A stretch of DNA of 64,000 nt. It comes from DASYTH01 sp035712165 (GTDB taxonomy: Bacteria > Actinomycetota > Actinomycetes > Mycobacteriales > Pseudonocardiaceae). This document shows, piece after piece, positions 14,670 through 23,645 of the stretch. The stretch covers positions 10,709 to 74,708 of the forward strand of contig NZ_DASTBH010000122.1 in the NCBI RefSeq assembly GCF_035712165.1, in the 5' to 3' direction. The position numbers and the translations under genes are program-made. Numbering within the stretch: the stretch's first letter is position 1; each line of letters starts with the position of its first letter. The notes under the pieces were generated by a model. The model did no database searches. It saw nothing but the letters and a program-made list of their open reading frames with translations, and was not told the origin of the DNA.

Positions 14670-17600
14670 CTAGCCGGTCGCGACAGCGTTGGACGTCGGC
14701 GTGCCGGGCGATCGAGGGGGTCGCCCGGCACGGCCCGGTTCGGCCAGCCGCAGCAGCATCCACTGCAGCGTGGCGGTGCTGGCGTCCCTCGGGTCGTGCA
14801 GGTCGGCGGCTTCGGCGGCGGAACGGGCGGCCGCCGGCTCGTCGCCGGTCGCCGCGTAGGCGGCGGCCAGCAGCCGCAGGGTGATCGCGGTCGCCGGCCG
14901 GCCGCCCATCTCCCGGTAGGCGGCCAGGCAGGCGCGCAGCTCGGGAATCGCGGCGGCGGGCCGGCCGGCGCCGATCCGGCCGGCCGCGAGCGCCCGGGTG
15001 CAGGACAGCACCCGGGGCCGCTCGTCGAGCTCGGTGGCGATGGACAGCGCCTCGCCGAACGCCTCGAGCGCCTCGGTCCGCCGGCCGGCCCCGGCCCGGA
15101 TCGCGCCCAGCGCGCGCAGCGACCGGGCCAGCGCCGAGCGGGCCGTCGTGGGCCGCAGCAGCGTCACCGACTCCTCGGCCAGCCGCGCCGCGCGGTCCAG
15201 CCGGCCGGTGATCGCGTAGCTCCAGGACAGGCTGTCCATCGTGACGGCGATGGTGCACGGCTCCCCGGCGCGCCGGGCCAGGGCGAGCGCCTCGGTGTCG
15301 ATCCGGACCGACTCCGCCGACCGGCCGAGCCGCTGCAGCGCCGCCGACCGGGTCCGCCGCACGGTCAGGGTGGCCAGGTCGTCGGCGTCGAACAGGGCCT
15401 CGGCGGTGCCGGCCAGGGTCAGCGCCTCGGCCGAGCGGCCCAGCCCGATCATGCAGTTGGCCAGGTTGAGCAGCGCCCAGGCGCGGGACTGCCGGTCGCC
15501 GCGCTCGGCCGCCCGCCGGTAGCCGGTGACCGCGCTGGCGTAGCGGCCGCGCACGTGATCGAGCAGCGCCAGCACCGCCTCCGCGCGGGCCGCGATGGCC
15601 GCGTCGCCGGCCGCCGTCAAGCTGCCCGCACACGACTCCAGGTCGGCGTAGTGCCCGTGCAGCCACAGGTACCGGCCGAACCGCTCGAACAGCCGCATCG
15701 CCGTGCGGTGCTGCCCGACCCGGCACAGCTCGCCGAGCCCGGCCACCAGGCTGCGGCGCTCGGCGGCGAACCAGGCCGCCGGGTCGGCCAGCACCCGGGC
15801 CACGGCGCGGGACGTCAGGCCGGCCGCCGCCGGCGCCACCCCGGTGAGCTCCGGCCCGGGCATGACCCTCGGCAGCCGGTGCGCGGCCAGGTCGGTCAGC
15901 GCGTAGGTGGCGTTGACCAGCCGGCTGCCGGCCAGCACCCGCTCGGTCCGGTCGTCCTGGGCCAGGGCCAGCTCCCGGGCGAAGGCCAGGACCAGGTCGT
16001 GCACCTGGTAGCGCGGCTCGCCGCCGGCATCCATCCCGGCCGGCTCCAGCAGGCTGGACTCGATCAGCTCCTCGATGCCGTCATCAGAATCGAGACCGTC
16101 GCGCAGCACCGAGATCGCCAGCGCCGGCAGGTCGGGCACGTTGGCCAGCCCGATCAGCCGCAGCGTGGTCCGGGCCGCCGGACGCAGCGCCTGGTAGCTC
16201 AGGTTCAGGCTGGAGCGCACCCGCAGGTCGGACACGGCCAGCTCGTCCAGCCGGTGCAGCTCGTCCTCCAGCCGGTCGGCCAGCACGCCCGGGCGCAGGT
16301 CCGGCCGCAGGGCCAGCCGGGTGCCGGCGATCCGCACCGCGAGCGGCAGGTTGCCGCAGGCCGAGGCGATCCGCGCGGCGGCGGCCGGCTCGGCACCGGC
16401 CCGGCCCCCGGCGAGGCGGCGCAGCAGCAGGCCGGCGTCGGTGTCGGTGAGCGGGCGCACCGGCACGGCGCGGGCGCCGGCCAGCCCGGACAGCCGGCGG
16501 CGGCTGGTCACCAGCACCGCCACGCCCGGCGTGCCGGGCAGCAGCGGGCGCACCTGCGCCGGGTCGGCGGCGTCGTCCAGCAGCACCAGGATCCGCCGGT
16601 CGGCCACCCGGCTGCGGAACGCCGCCGCCCGGGCGTGCGGGTCGGCCGGAATGGCCGAGGCGGGAGTACCCAGCGCGGTGAGCCACTCGGCCAGCACCGC
16701 GGCCGGGTCACGCGGGCGCCGGGCGCCGGCCAGCTGCGCGTACAGCTGCCCGTCCGGGAACTCGGCGCGCAGCCGGTGCGCCACCCGCACCGCCAGGGCG
16801 CTCTTGCCGACGCCGGGCGGGCCGGACAGCACCACCGGCGGCCCGGCGCGCAGCGCGGCGGTCACGGCCGCGATCTCGCGCCGGCGGCCGCAGAAGTCGG
16901 CCAGGTCGGCCGGCAGCGCCCGGACCAGTGCCACCGGTCCGGCGGCCGCGGCCTCCGGCTCGCCGCCGAGTAGCTCGGCGTGCAGCCTGCGCAGCCCGGG
17001 CCCGGGCTCCAGACCGGTCTCCTCGACCAGCACCGCGCGGGTGTCGCGGTAGACCGCGAGCGCGTCCGCCGGCCGGCCGCAGCGCCGCAGCGCGGTCATC
17101 AGCGCCCCGGCGAGCCGTTCGCTGAGCGGCTGCGAGACCACCGCGCCGCGCAGCTCGCCGAGCACCTCGGCGTGCCGGCCGGCGGCCAGCTCGGCCGTCA
17201 TCAGGTCCTCGAACAGGGCCAGCCGCTCGACCTCCAGCCGGGCGATGTCCGGCTCCAGCGCGGGCAGCGACAGGTCGGCGAGCGGCCGGTCCCGCCACTG
17301 GTCCAGCGCGCGTCGCAGGTGCGCGGCGGCGGTGCGGGGGTCGCCGGCGCGCCGGCCGCTGTCCGCCTCGGCCCGGAACACCAGCAGGTCGACGTCGCCG
17401 CCGCTCACGCACAGCCGGTAGCCGCTGCCGTTGGACTCGATCGGCACCGGAGCGATCCGTTCCCGCAGCCGGGACACGTAGGTGTGCAGGTTCGAGGTGT
17501 GGGACCGGGGCGGCGCGCCCTGCCAGAGCGAGTCGACCAGCCGCTCGGCCGGCACGAACTCGCCGGCGCCGAACAGCAGCATGGCCAGCAGCGAGCGCTG

Positions 17601-17699
17601 CCGGACGCTGCGCACCGGCAACCACCGCGCCCCGTCGCCGGCGACCTGCAGGGGGCCGAGCACGCGGAACCGCACGCGCGGCATCGTAGGGGCCGGCAC
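14670..17699 (-). CDS. AfsR/SARP-type regulator with NB-ARC and TPR domains
   Basis: 1009 residues. The N-terminus (about 8-95) is the OmpR-like winged helix of SARPs (FRVLGPLQVAG, RQRSLLAMLLFGAGEFVPAERLVDSLW, YVSRLRERI). Residues 100-250 form the bacterial transcriptional activation domain (ALFEDLMTAELAAGRHAEVLGEL, YRDTRAVLVEETGLEPGPGLRRLHAELL). The NTPase domain has Walker A GPPGVGKSALAVRVAH near residue 290 and Walker B-like RILVLLDDA. A long TPR-type helical array fills 600-1000. Such proteins activate secondary-metabolite or developmental genes. An ATG at 17684 is a second possible start. The target genes are not evident; region 1 is about 5 kb away and has its own regulator. Confidence 0.88.
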   Translation of the reverse strand: MPAPTMPRVRFRVLGPLQVAGDGARWLPVRSVRQRSLLAMLLFGAGEFVPAERLVDSLWQGAPPRSHTSNLHTYVSRLRERIAPVPIESNGSGYRLCVSGGDVDLLVFRAEADSGRRAGDPRTAAAHLRRALDQWRDRPLADLSLPALEPDIARLEVERLALFEDLMTAELAAGRHAEVLGELRGAVVSQPLSERLAGALMTALRRCGRPADALAVYRDTRAVLVEETGLEPGPGLRRLHAELLGGEPEAAAAGPVALVRALPADLADFCGRRREIAAVTAALRAGPPVVLSGPPGVGKSALAVRVAHRLRAEFPDGQLYAQLAGARRPRDPAAVLAEWLTALGTPASAIPADPHARAAAFRSRVADRRILVLLDDAADPAQVRPLLPGTPGVAVLVTSRRRLSGLAGARAVPVRPLTDTDAGLLLRRLAGGRAGAEPAAAARIASACGNLPLAVRIAGTRLALRPDLRPGVLADRLEDELHRLDELAVSDLRVRSSLNLSYQALRPAARTTLRLIGLANVPDLPALAISVLRDGLDSDDGIEELIESSLLEPAGMDAGGEPRYQVHDLVLAFARELALAQDDRTERVLAGSRLVNATYALTDLAAHRLPRVMPGPELTGVAPAAAGLTSRAVARVLADPAAWFAAERRSLVAGLGELCRVGQHRTAMRLFERFGRYLWLHGHYADLESCAGSLTAAGDAAIAARAEAVLALLDHVRGRYASAVTGYRRAAERGDRQSRAWALLNLANCMIGLGRSAEALTLAGTAEALFDADDLATLTVRRTRSAALQRLGRSAESVRIDTEALALARRAGEPCTIAVTMDSLSWSYAITGRLDRAARLAEESVTLLRPTTARSALARSLRALGAIRAGAGRRTEALEAFGEALSIATELDERPRVLSCTRALAAGRIGAGRPAAAIPELRACLAAYREMGGRPATAITLRLLAAAYAATGDEPAAARSAAEAADLHDPRDASTATLQWMLLRLAEPGRAGRPPRSPGTPTSNAVATG

Positions 17700-17725
17700 C
17701 GACGGTTCCGGTGCCGGGTGCGGAC

Positions 17726-17761
17726 AAAAACCGACGGCGGACGCTGTGCGCGTCCGCCGTC
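17726..17761 (-). terminator. Intrinsic terminator of the DUF1269 gene
   Basis: A perfect 12-base stem (17733-17744 with 17750-17761) and a 5-base loop are followed on the minus strand by a run of five T (complement of 17726-17730). It lies about 70 bases beyond the stop of the DUF1269 gene and isolates it from the SARP gene. Confidence 0.8.
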
Positions 17762-17830
17762 GTCGCTTGCGCGGATGTGGTCCGAATCGACGAGAGGTCG
17801 TCAGAGCACCCCCACGAGATCCCGGGCCGG

Positions 17831-18319
17831 TCAGTCGGAGGAGATCATCTCGCGCAGTTCGGCCTCTTGCTCGGAGGTCAGGTTCGACTGGATGAGCTCG
17901 GGGCTGTAGCGCTCGAACTCCGGCTTGACCTTGTCCACCACCGCACCGCTGGTCAGCAGGAACAGCGCCGAGGTGCCCTCGGTGATCTGGCTGCGGGCCG
18001 CCCGGATGAAGTCGTCGTCGATCCCGACGTCGGCGAGCGATCCGCCGATGGCGCCGGCCGCCGCACCCACGGCCGCACCCAGGAACGGGACGAAGAAGAT
18101 CAGGCCGAACAGCATGCCCCAGAACATGCCGCCCAGGGCGCCGGCTCCGGTGAGGCTGCGCAGCTGCCTGGTCTTGGGCTTCTTCGCGCCGGGCGCCCAG
18201 GACACGGTCGCGGCGTCGTGGATGATGATCAGCTCCTGCTTGGCCAGCCGTTCGAGAGCGCTGACGGCCTCATCGGCCGCCGTGGGGCTGTCGAACTTCC
18301 AGACCGTCAATGTCGCCAT
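17831..18319 (-). CDS. DUF1269-family membrane protein
   Basis: 162 residues. The opening TLTVWKFDSPTAADEAVSALERL and the glycine-rich membrane hairpin (GAGALGGMFWGMLFGLIFFVPFLGAAVGAAAGAIGGSLADVGI) are characteristic of DUF1269; the soluble tail contains DDFIRAARSQITEGTSALFLL. The function is unknown; members are common among actinobacterial stress genes. The ATG at 18319 has GGAGG five bases upstream. A strong terminator follows. Confidence 0.85.
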   Translation of the reverse strand: MATLTVWKFDSPTAADEAVSALERLAKQELIIIHDAATVSWAPGAKKPKTRQLRSLTGAGALGGMFWGMLFGLIFFVPFLGAAVGAAAGAIGGSLADVGIDDDFIRAARSQITEGTSALFLLTSGAVVDKVKPEFERYSPELIQSNLTSEQEAELREMISSD

Positions 18320-18417
18320 GTGTTCCTCCGTCGATCGGTGTTCGGATGGGCGGAGCCTCTCGCCGGCGGTTACCGAACTGCTTCACACGCGCCGGGTGAG
18401 GTTCGCTCCGGTTGTGG

Positions 18418-18444
18418 GCCGCTCACCCCGCGGGGGTGAGCGGC
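18418..18444. terminator. Hairpin between two membrane-protein genes
   Basis: GCCGCTCACCCC (18418-18429) pairs perfectly with GGGGTGAGCGGC (18433-18444) around a 3-base loop. It lies 40 bases past the stop of the gene at 18484-18897. There is no T tract on either strand, so it would be a U-less terminator of the kind seen in actinomycetes or an mRNA-stabilising hairpin. Confidence 0.5.
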
Positions 18445-18483
18445 GCCGAAATCTGCGGATCCGGGTCCCCGAACAGGGGCTGG

Positions 18484-18897
18484 TCAGGACCGAAGGGCGT
18501 CCGGGCGGGTCAGCGCCCAGATCACCCAGACGTCCAGCGCGATGATCAGCAGCGACCAGACCGGGTAGTAAGGAATGAAGAAGAAGTTCGCGATGCCGCT
18601 CAGCACGGCGAGCACCATCGCCACGATGCCGGCCCAGGTGGCCCGGGTGAAAAGGCCGTAACCGGCGATTGCGAGGCCGATACCGAGAACGAGGTGGATC
18701 CAGCCCCACACGGTCACGTCGAACTCGAACGTGTAGTTCGCGGTCCTCACGTAGAACGTGTCGTCGAAGATCGCTACCAGGCCGGCGATGGCCTGGAACA
18801 CACCGATCATCAACATGATCGTCGCAGCAAAGGTCATGGCGCCGATCGCCCAACCGGACACCGGCCGTTCTTGCGCCTCGGACTCAAACTGGACCAT
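18484..18897 (-). CDS. Four-helix membrane protein (DUF7144-like)
   Basis: 137 residues with four predicted membrane helices: GWAIGAMTFAATIMLMIGVFQ, GWIHLVLGIGLAIAGYGLF, WAGIVAMVLAVLSGIANFFF and SLLIIALDVWVIWAL, plus the FDDTFYVRTANYTFEFDVTVWGW loop typical of this actinobacterial family. The ATG at 18897 has AAGGA five bases upstream. The function is unknown. It sits with other small membrane proteins of stress type. Confidence 0.78.
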   Translation of the reverse strand: MVQFESEAQERPVSGWAIGAMTFAATIMLMIGVFQAIAGLVAIFDDTFYVRTANYTFEFDVTVWGWIHLVLGIGLAIAGYGLFTRATWAGIVAMVLAVLSGIANFFFIPYYPVWSLLIIALDVWVIWALTRPDALRS

Positions 18898-19017
18898 AGC
18901 TGTCCTTCTCTCTTGCCATACGTGGCTTCTGGCGGCGTGCGCCAGAATTTCATCGAAATTAGAACCGTTGCGCCGTCATGAGCGTCACCCGTCAGGGGTG
19001 ATCAAACGAGCCGTGGG

Positions 19018-20337
19018 TCAGCTGGTGTCCGGGCTCGCCGGCTGGTCGAGAAGCTGGATCACGGCGAGCAGGGCCACCAGCACCAGGGCGATCATCAGCA
19101 CCGCGAACCCGTTCGGGCGGTCCAGGAAGATGAAGATCAGCACGGCGACGCCCAATGCCGCGCCGCGCAGCAGCGTGCGGTTGCGGTGCACCCAGCCACC
19201 GACCCGCCCGGTGCGCAGCCCGGCCCGCAGGCCGCGCTCCCGCAGCCAGGTCGCCGACCGCCGGCCCGCCGCGCGGATCCGCACCGCGGTGACCGACGGA
19301 CCGGTCAGGAACGCGCCGAGCGCGATCACCAGGCCGAGCACCACCAGGCTGCGCAGTCCCTCGCGCAGGAACCGGACCACGATGTCGTAGGCGGCCGCGG
19401 TGGGTGCGGCCGACCGTGCCGGCACGCTGTTGATCAACACGCTGCGCACCACGGCCAGGTTGGCCGCCAGGAACACCATGCTGAGCGCGAAGCCCAGACC
19501 GGTGATCATCAGCGCCCGCCGGTGGTTGCGGGCCAGGTAGATCCCGAGCGCGAGCAGCGCCAGAGTGACCCAGGGCAGCCAGTTCGCCAGCGAGTCCAGC
19601 GCCGCGTACGCGTTGCGCGCCCGCACCAGTTCCCGCGCGCCGGTGATGCTGATCGTGGGGTGCACGTCGGGCAGCCGGTCCACCAGGGTCAGCCCCGCGT
19701 CCCGAAGCTGCTGCTTGGCCACCTCGATGAACGGCGCCAGATCCAGCTGGATGTCCTCGCCCTGGATGGAGATGGCCGAGGCCTCACCGGAGAGCACCTT
19801 CTCGGCCTGGTCGTGCGCGACCCGGATGGTGCTGCGCCAGGCCTCGGCGAACTGCGGACTGGAGACCAGTTCGGAGACCTTGGTGCGGATGAAGTTCTCC
19901 ACCGCCGCGACCATCGGGCCGATCAGCCCGCGCAACCGGTCGGTGACCACCGCCGGCACACCCTGGTCCTGCAGGGCATCGACCGCCTCGTTGGCGATCC
20001 CGCGGACGTCGACGTAGCTGAACACGGTGAGCACCACCCGGTCGGTGATCGCCGTCTGCACGCTGGGATCGTCGATCAGCGGGCTCATGGTCGCCACGAA
20101 CCGGTCGGTGTCGGACACCTGGTTGTGCACCCACACGGTGGTCAGCGCGACCGGCGCGAGCAGGCAGCCGAGCACGATCAGGACGGTGGCCACAATGGAC
20201 TTGAACCGGTGCCTACCGTGTTGGCGTTGCTGGCGAATCTCCGCGATCTCGCCGCGCAGCCGTTCCAGCTCGGCACGTTCGTCCGCGCTGAGCGCTCCGG
20301 CGGGCGGTTCGGCTACCGGACCGGGCGGGTCGGTCAC
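19018..20337 (-). CDS. Large integral membrane protein of unknown function
   Basis: 439 residues. A short cytosolic N-terminus with a charged helix (ADERAELERLRGEIAEIRQQRQ) precedes one membrane helix (IVATVLIVLGCLLAPVALTTVW), a large extracytoplasmic domain of about 200 residues (SDTDRFVATMSPLIDDPSVQTAITDRV...), and then four to five more helices ending in VLMIALVLVALLAVIQLL. The layout is common in actinobacterial hypothetical proteins. The GTG at 20337 has GGGAGG five bases upstream; sequence further upstream is not coding. A short hairpin (TCACCC/GGGTGA, about 18987-19003) follows the stop. Confidence 0.75.
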   Translation of the reverse strand: MTDPPGPVAEPPAGALSADERAELERLRGEIAEIRQQRQHGRHRFKSIVATVLIVLGCLLAPVALTTVWVHNQVSDTDRFVATMSPLIDDPSVQTAITDRVVLTVFSYVDVRGIANEAVDALQDQGVPAVVTDRLRGLIGPMVAAVENFIRTKVSELVSSPQFAEAWRSTIRVAHDQAEKVLSGEASAISIQGEDIQLDLAPFIEVAKQQLRDAGLTLVDRLPDVHPTISITGARELVRARNAYAALDSLANWLPWVTLALLALGIYLARNHRRALMITGLGFALSMVFLAANLAVVRSVLINSVPARSAAPTAAAYDIVVRFLREGLRSLVVLGLVIALGAFLTGPSVTAVRIRAAGRRSATWLRERGLRAGLRTGRVGGWVHRNRTLLRGAALGVAVLIFIFLDRPNGFAVLMIALVLVALLAVIQLLDQPASPDTS

Positions 20338-20606
20338 ATGGGCCTCCCAACGAGGTTCCCCAACGGGCGGTGTTCGCCGCAAGGAAGCATCCGCACCCCG
20401 GGCCCGGTGTCGCCTCACCTATCCGAGATGAGTCCCGGCGCCGCTGCCGGGCCGTTGCGGCCCCGCCGGCCGGTCGCCCGGCGCGGCCGGTGCCGGAGCC
20501 CGAACCGGGCCGGGCCCAACATCACCCGCTGCGGAGGAACCCAACAGGGACCGGCAATGACAGGTTGACCAGGACAGTTCAGTCCCGCTCGAAGGCAGGT
20601 CTCGCG

Positions 20607-21035
20607 ATGCCCCGCGGTCCACTCGAATACATCATTCTCGAGTTCCCTGGAAACCGGTTCAGCGGCGAGATCGTGCCGGCGCTGCACGAACTGGTCAGCA
20701 CCGGCGTGATCCGGATCGTCGACCTGGTGTTCATCAAGAAGAACGCCGACGGCAGGACCGAGACGCTCGAACTGTCCGCGCTCGACCCGGACGAGGCGGC
20801 GGTGTTCAACGCACTCGACGGCGAGATCAACGGCCTGCTCAGCGACCACGACATCAAGCTGGCCGCCGAACAGCTCCAGCCGGACTGCTCGGCCGCGATG
20901 CTGGTGTGGGAGAACAGTTGGGCCGCCAGGTTCATCGGCGCCGTGCAGAAGGCGAACGGCCGGCTGGTCGCGCATGAGCGGATCCCGGTCGAGGTGTTCG
21001 ACGAGGCCGTCGAAGCCGCCCGGGCCGAACTCTGA
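20607..21035 (+). CDS. DUF6325-like conserved protein
   Basis: 142 residues with the sequence pattern of a widespread actinobacterial family: GPLEYIILEFPGNRFSGEIVPALHELV, IRIVDLVFIKKNADG, and LVWENSWAARFIGAVQKANG. It is soluble, without a signal peptide. The function is unknown. It begins a plus-strand run of six genes (20607-23624), 12 bases before the SHOCT protein gene, and such pairs usually occur together. Confidence 0.75.
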   Translation: MPRGPLEYIILEFPGNRFSGEIVPALHELVSTGVIRIVDLVFIKKNADGRTETLELSALDPDEAAVFNALDGEINGLLSDHDIKLAAEQLQPDCSAAMLVWENSWAARFIGAVQKANGRLVAHERIPVEVFDEAVEAARAEL

Positions 21036-21047
21036 GGAGGAAGCAGG

Positions 21048-21377
21048 ATGCTGGTTCGACGAGTAGCCATGGCGCGCCGCGGCCCCGGCCTGATCCGCAC
21101 CGCGGCGGCCACCGCCGTGGTCGCCGGCACGGCCAGCGCGGTCAGCGGCCGGGTGCGGCATCGCCAGGAGGCGCGGGAGGCCGAGCAGTACGCCGCCGAG
21201 CAGTACCAGCAGCAGCAGGCTTACGCGCAGCAGCAGGCCTATGCCCCGGCACCGCCGGCCGGCGGCATCACCGACGACCAGATCAACCGTCTGGAACGGC
21301 TGGCCGAGTTGCAGAAGGCAGGCGTGCTCTCGCCCCAGGAGTTCGAGACGCAGAAGGCCGAGATCCTCGGTCGCTAG
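21048..21377 (+). CDS. SHOCT-domain protein
   Basis: 109 residues. An N-terminal stretch with a short hydrophobic helix (IRTAAATAVVAGTASAVSG) is followed by a Gln/Tyr-rich linker (EQYQQQQAYAQQQAYA) and the C-terminal SHOCT motif (DDQINRLERLAELQKAGVLSPQEFETQKAEIL). SHOCT is a short oligomerisation motif of unknown role. GAGGAGG lies eight bases upstream of the ATG. It is likely co-transcribed with the DUF6325-like gene. Confidence 0.85.
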   Translation: MLVRRVAMARRGPGLIRTAAATAVVAGTASAVSGRVRHRQEAREAEQYAAEQYQQQQAYAQQQAYAPAPPAGGITDDQINRLERLAELQKAGVLSPQEFETQKAEILGR

Positions 21378-21385
21378 GCGTGTCC

Positions 21386-21505
21386 ATGCTGGTCGTACCG
21401 GTTGTGCTGATCATCCTGATGGTCATCCCCTTGCTGCTGGACAAACTGGAACGACGGGTCGTTCCGCCCCGTCGCGACGCCGAACCCGTGGGTGAGACGA
21501 CATGA
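21386..21505 (+). CDS. 39-residue single-pass membrane protein
   Basis: The frame encodes a hydrophobic helix (VVPVVLIILMVIPLLLDKL) followed by a basic tail (ERRVVPPRRDAEP). It fits the gap between the SHOCT gene and the next membrane-protein gene exactly, and its stop overlaps the next ATG (ATGA), which argues for translation and coupling. A GTG two codons upstream (21380) is an alternative start. The function is unknown. Confidence 0.6.
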   Translation: MLVVPVVLIILMVIPLLLDKLERRVVPPRRDAEPVGETT

Positions 21506-22023
21506 ACGCTCCGCATCCGCCGCCGGCCGCTCCGCCGCCCGCCGGCCCCCGACTCGACCCGACCAAGCTGTGGTCCGGCGGCGCCGCGACGGCGGTGGTG
21601 GCCGCCCTCGTGTCGGTCGTCGGCATCCTCGTCGTGCGCGGTGTGCTGGACATCGCGGTGCTCGCCCCGCAGGGCGACGGTGTCTGGGGCAATGCCACCA
21701 CCTGGGGCTACGCGCTGGCCGCCGCGGTCGGCGCGCTGGTGGCCACCGGCATGCTCCAACTGCTCGCCGCGACCACGCCGCGGTACAGCACGTTCTTCGT
21801 GTGGATCATGCTGCTGATCACCGCGATCGCCTTCGTGCTGCCACTGACCCTGGAGACCGAGACGTCCAGTGCGGTGGCCACCTCGGTGATCAACCTGGTG
21901 ATCGGTCTGACGATCACGATCATCCTGCCCGGGGTGGCGCGCAGCGCCCGGAACCGGCCGGTGCGGAACTACCCACCCCCGGTGCCCGGACCGCAGCAGG
22001 GTTGGCCACCGGAACGGGTGTGA
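21502..22023 (+). CDS. DUF6069-like four-helix membrane protein
   Basis: 173 residues. After a Pro-rich N-terminus come four membrane helices: TAVVAALVSVVGILVVRGVL, GYALAAAVGALVATGMLQLL, FFVWIMLLITAIAFVLPL and VINLVIGLTITIILPGVA, with a Pro-rich C-terminus. The second-helix region WGNATTWGYALAAA and the threonine at TTPRY resemble the DUF6069 family. The role is unknown. The start overlaps the stop of the 39-residue membrane protein gene. Confidence 0.7.
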   Translation: MNAPHPPPAAPPPAGPRLDPTKLWSGGAATAVVAALVSVVGILVVRGVLDIAVLAPQGDGVWGNATTWGYALAAAVGALVATGMLQLLAATTPRYSTFFVWIMLLITAIAFVLPLTLETETSSAVATSVINLVIGLTITIILPGVARSARNRPVRNYPPPVPGPQQGWPPERV

Positions 22024-22077
22024 TCTCGTCCGCGACGGGTGAGTGCTCCGTTCGGACGTACGGCCTACGGTCCGGCC

Positions 22078-23235
22078 ATGACCAGTGAGCCAGTTCCGGC
22101 CGAGCCGGTAGACCGGCCCGGTGGCGCCGTCCCGCGGGGACTGATCGTGCTGCTCGGCCTGTCGGCGGCGGTGATCGTCGCCGCCGGGATCTGGGCGGCG
22201 GGCTGGCTGATCGGTCCGGTGTTCCTGGCCCTGACCATCGTCATCGCCGTCAGCCCACTGCAGTCCTGGTTGCTGCGCAAGGGGATTCCGCGCTGGGCGG
22301 CCACCGGGGCGCTGATCGTCGTCATCTACGCGATGTTGCTCAGCCTGTTCCTGGTGATGGTCGTCTCGGTGGCCCGGCTGGCCGACGTGCTGCCCGAGTA
22401 CGCCGATCGCGCCAGGGAACTGGTCAACGACGCCGTGGCCGCGATGGCCAGGTTCGGCGTGGAGCCCGACGACGTGGCGACCGTGGCCAACTCGATGGAT
22501 CCCGGCAAGCTGGTCGGCCTGGTCAGTTCGATCCTGTCCGCGATGGGCACCATCGTGTCCAGCATCATCTTCCTGTTCTCCCTGCTGCTGTTCCTCAGCT
22601 TCGAGTCGAACTCCGCCGGACGGCGACTGAAGATCATCGCCGAGGACCGCCCGCGGGTCGCGGTCGCACTGGGTGAGTTCGCCAGGGGCACCCGCAGCTA
22701 CCTGATCGTCTCGACGGTCTTCGGCCTCGTGGTCGCCGTGCTCGACACGATCGGCCTGGCGCTGCTGGGAATTCCGCTTCCCGTGCTGTGGGGACTGCTG
22801 GCCTTCATCACCAACTACATCCCCAACGTCGGGTTCATCATCGGCCTGCTGCCGCCGGCGCTGCTCGGCCTGCTGGAGGGCGGTTGGGGCAAGATGCTGG
22901 CCGTCGTCGTCGTCTACGGCGGGCTCAACTTCGTTGTGCAGTCCCTGATCCAACCCCGGTTCGTGGGCAACGCCGTGGGTCTGTCGTCCACCGTCTCCTT
23001 CCTGGCGCTGCTGTTCTGGGCCTGGCTGATCGGGCCGCTGGGCGCCATTCTGGCCATTCCGCTCACCCTGCTGGCCAAGGCGCTGCTGGTGGACGTCGAC
23101 CCGGAGGCCAGATGGGCCGACGCGCTGCTGGGTGTGCAGCGGCCGCCCGCCCGGCCGAAGAAGACCAAACTGCCCAGACAGCGCCGGCATCCGACGCTGC
23201 GGAAGAAGGCACCGGCGACAACGGAATCCGGGTGA
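22078..23235 (+). CDS. AI-2E/PerM-family transporter
   Basis: 385 residues with about eight membrane helices. The C-terminal half has the family signature: LLGIPLPVLWGLLAFITNYIPNVGFIIGLLPPALLGLL, then VQSLIQPRFVGNAVGLSSTVSFLALLFWAWLIGPLGAILAIPLTLLAKALL. Family members include exporters of small molecules (TqsA) and Na+/H+ antiporters, so the substrate is open. The basic tail (PPARPKKTKLPRQRRHP) is cytosolic. It is followed 14 bases later by the holin-like gene. Confidence 0.88.
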   Translation: MTSEPVPAEPVDRPGGAVPRGLIVLLGLSAAVIVAAGIWAAGWLIGPVFLALTIVIAVSPLQSWLLRKGIPRWAATGALIVVIYAMLLSLFLVMVVSVARLADVLPEYADRARELVNDAVAAMARFGVEPDDVATVANSMDPGKLVGLVSSILSAMGTIVSSIIFLFSLLLFLSFESNSAGRRLKIIAEDRPRVAVALGEFARGTRSYLIVSTVFGLVVAVLDTIGLALLGIPLPVLWGLLAFITNYIPNVGFIIGLLPPALLGLLEGGWGKMLAVVVVYGGLNFVVQSLIQPRFVGNAVGLSSTVSFLALLFWAWLIGPLGAILAIPLTLLAKALLVDVDPEARWADALLGVQRPPARPKKTKLPRQRRHPTLRKKAPATTESG

Positions 23236-23249
23236 CAGGAGGAAAAGCG

Positions 23250-23624
23250 ATGCTGGTTCGGCTGTTGCTGCGGTGGTTGCTGCTGGCCGTCGCGATCGGT
23301 CTGGTGGCCGCGCTGCTGCCCGGGATGGAGATCAACGGAGGCTTCGGGTCGCTGCTGTGGATCGCGCTGCTGTTCGCGGTGGTGAACGTGACGATCGGAA
23401 CGCTGCTGCGGATTCTCACCCTTCCGCTGCTGCTGATCACCCTGGGTCTGCTCACCATCGTGATCAACGCCGGCATGCTCTGGCTGACCGACCGCTGGTC
23501 GGACTCCCTTACGGTGGACAACTTCTGGTGGGATCTGCTGGCCGCGGTGTTGATCACAGTGGTGAGCGCGATCCTGCATTTCCTGTTCCGCGAACCGCTC
23601 TCCCCGAAGGAGCGCGCCGCGTGA
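23250..23624 (+). CDS. Phage holin family IV-like membrane protein
   Basis: 124 residues with four membrane helices: LLLRWLLLAVAIGLVAALLPG, LLWIALLFAVVNVTIGTLLRILTLPLLLITLGLLTIVINAGMLWL and the last WWDLLAAVLITVVSAILHFLF. The pattern NxxxGxLLRxLTLPLxLxTLGL is diagnostic of the mycobacterial four-TM holin-like superfamily (YvlD relatives). These are chromosomal envelope-stress proteins, not proof of a prophage. AGGAGG lies seven bases upstream of the ATG. Confidence 0.87.
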   Translation: MLVRLLLRWLLLAVAIGLVAALLPGMEINGGFGSLLWIALLFAVVNVTIGTLLRILTLPLLLITLGLLTIVINAGMLWLTDRWSDSLTVDNFWWDLLAAVLITVVSAILHFLFREPLSPKERAA

Positions 23625-23645
23625 TCGTCACCTGTGCGGGGTGAG

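Noticed and set aside
23250..23624. Prophage remnant (holin)
   Set aside because: The holin-like family IV protein is a common chromosomal membrane protein and no other phage gene is nearby.
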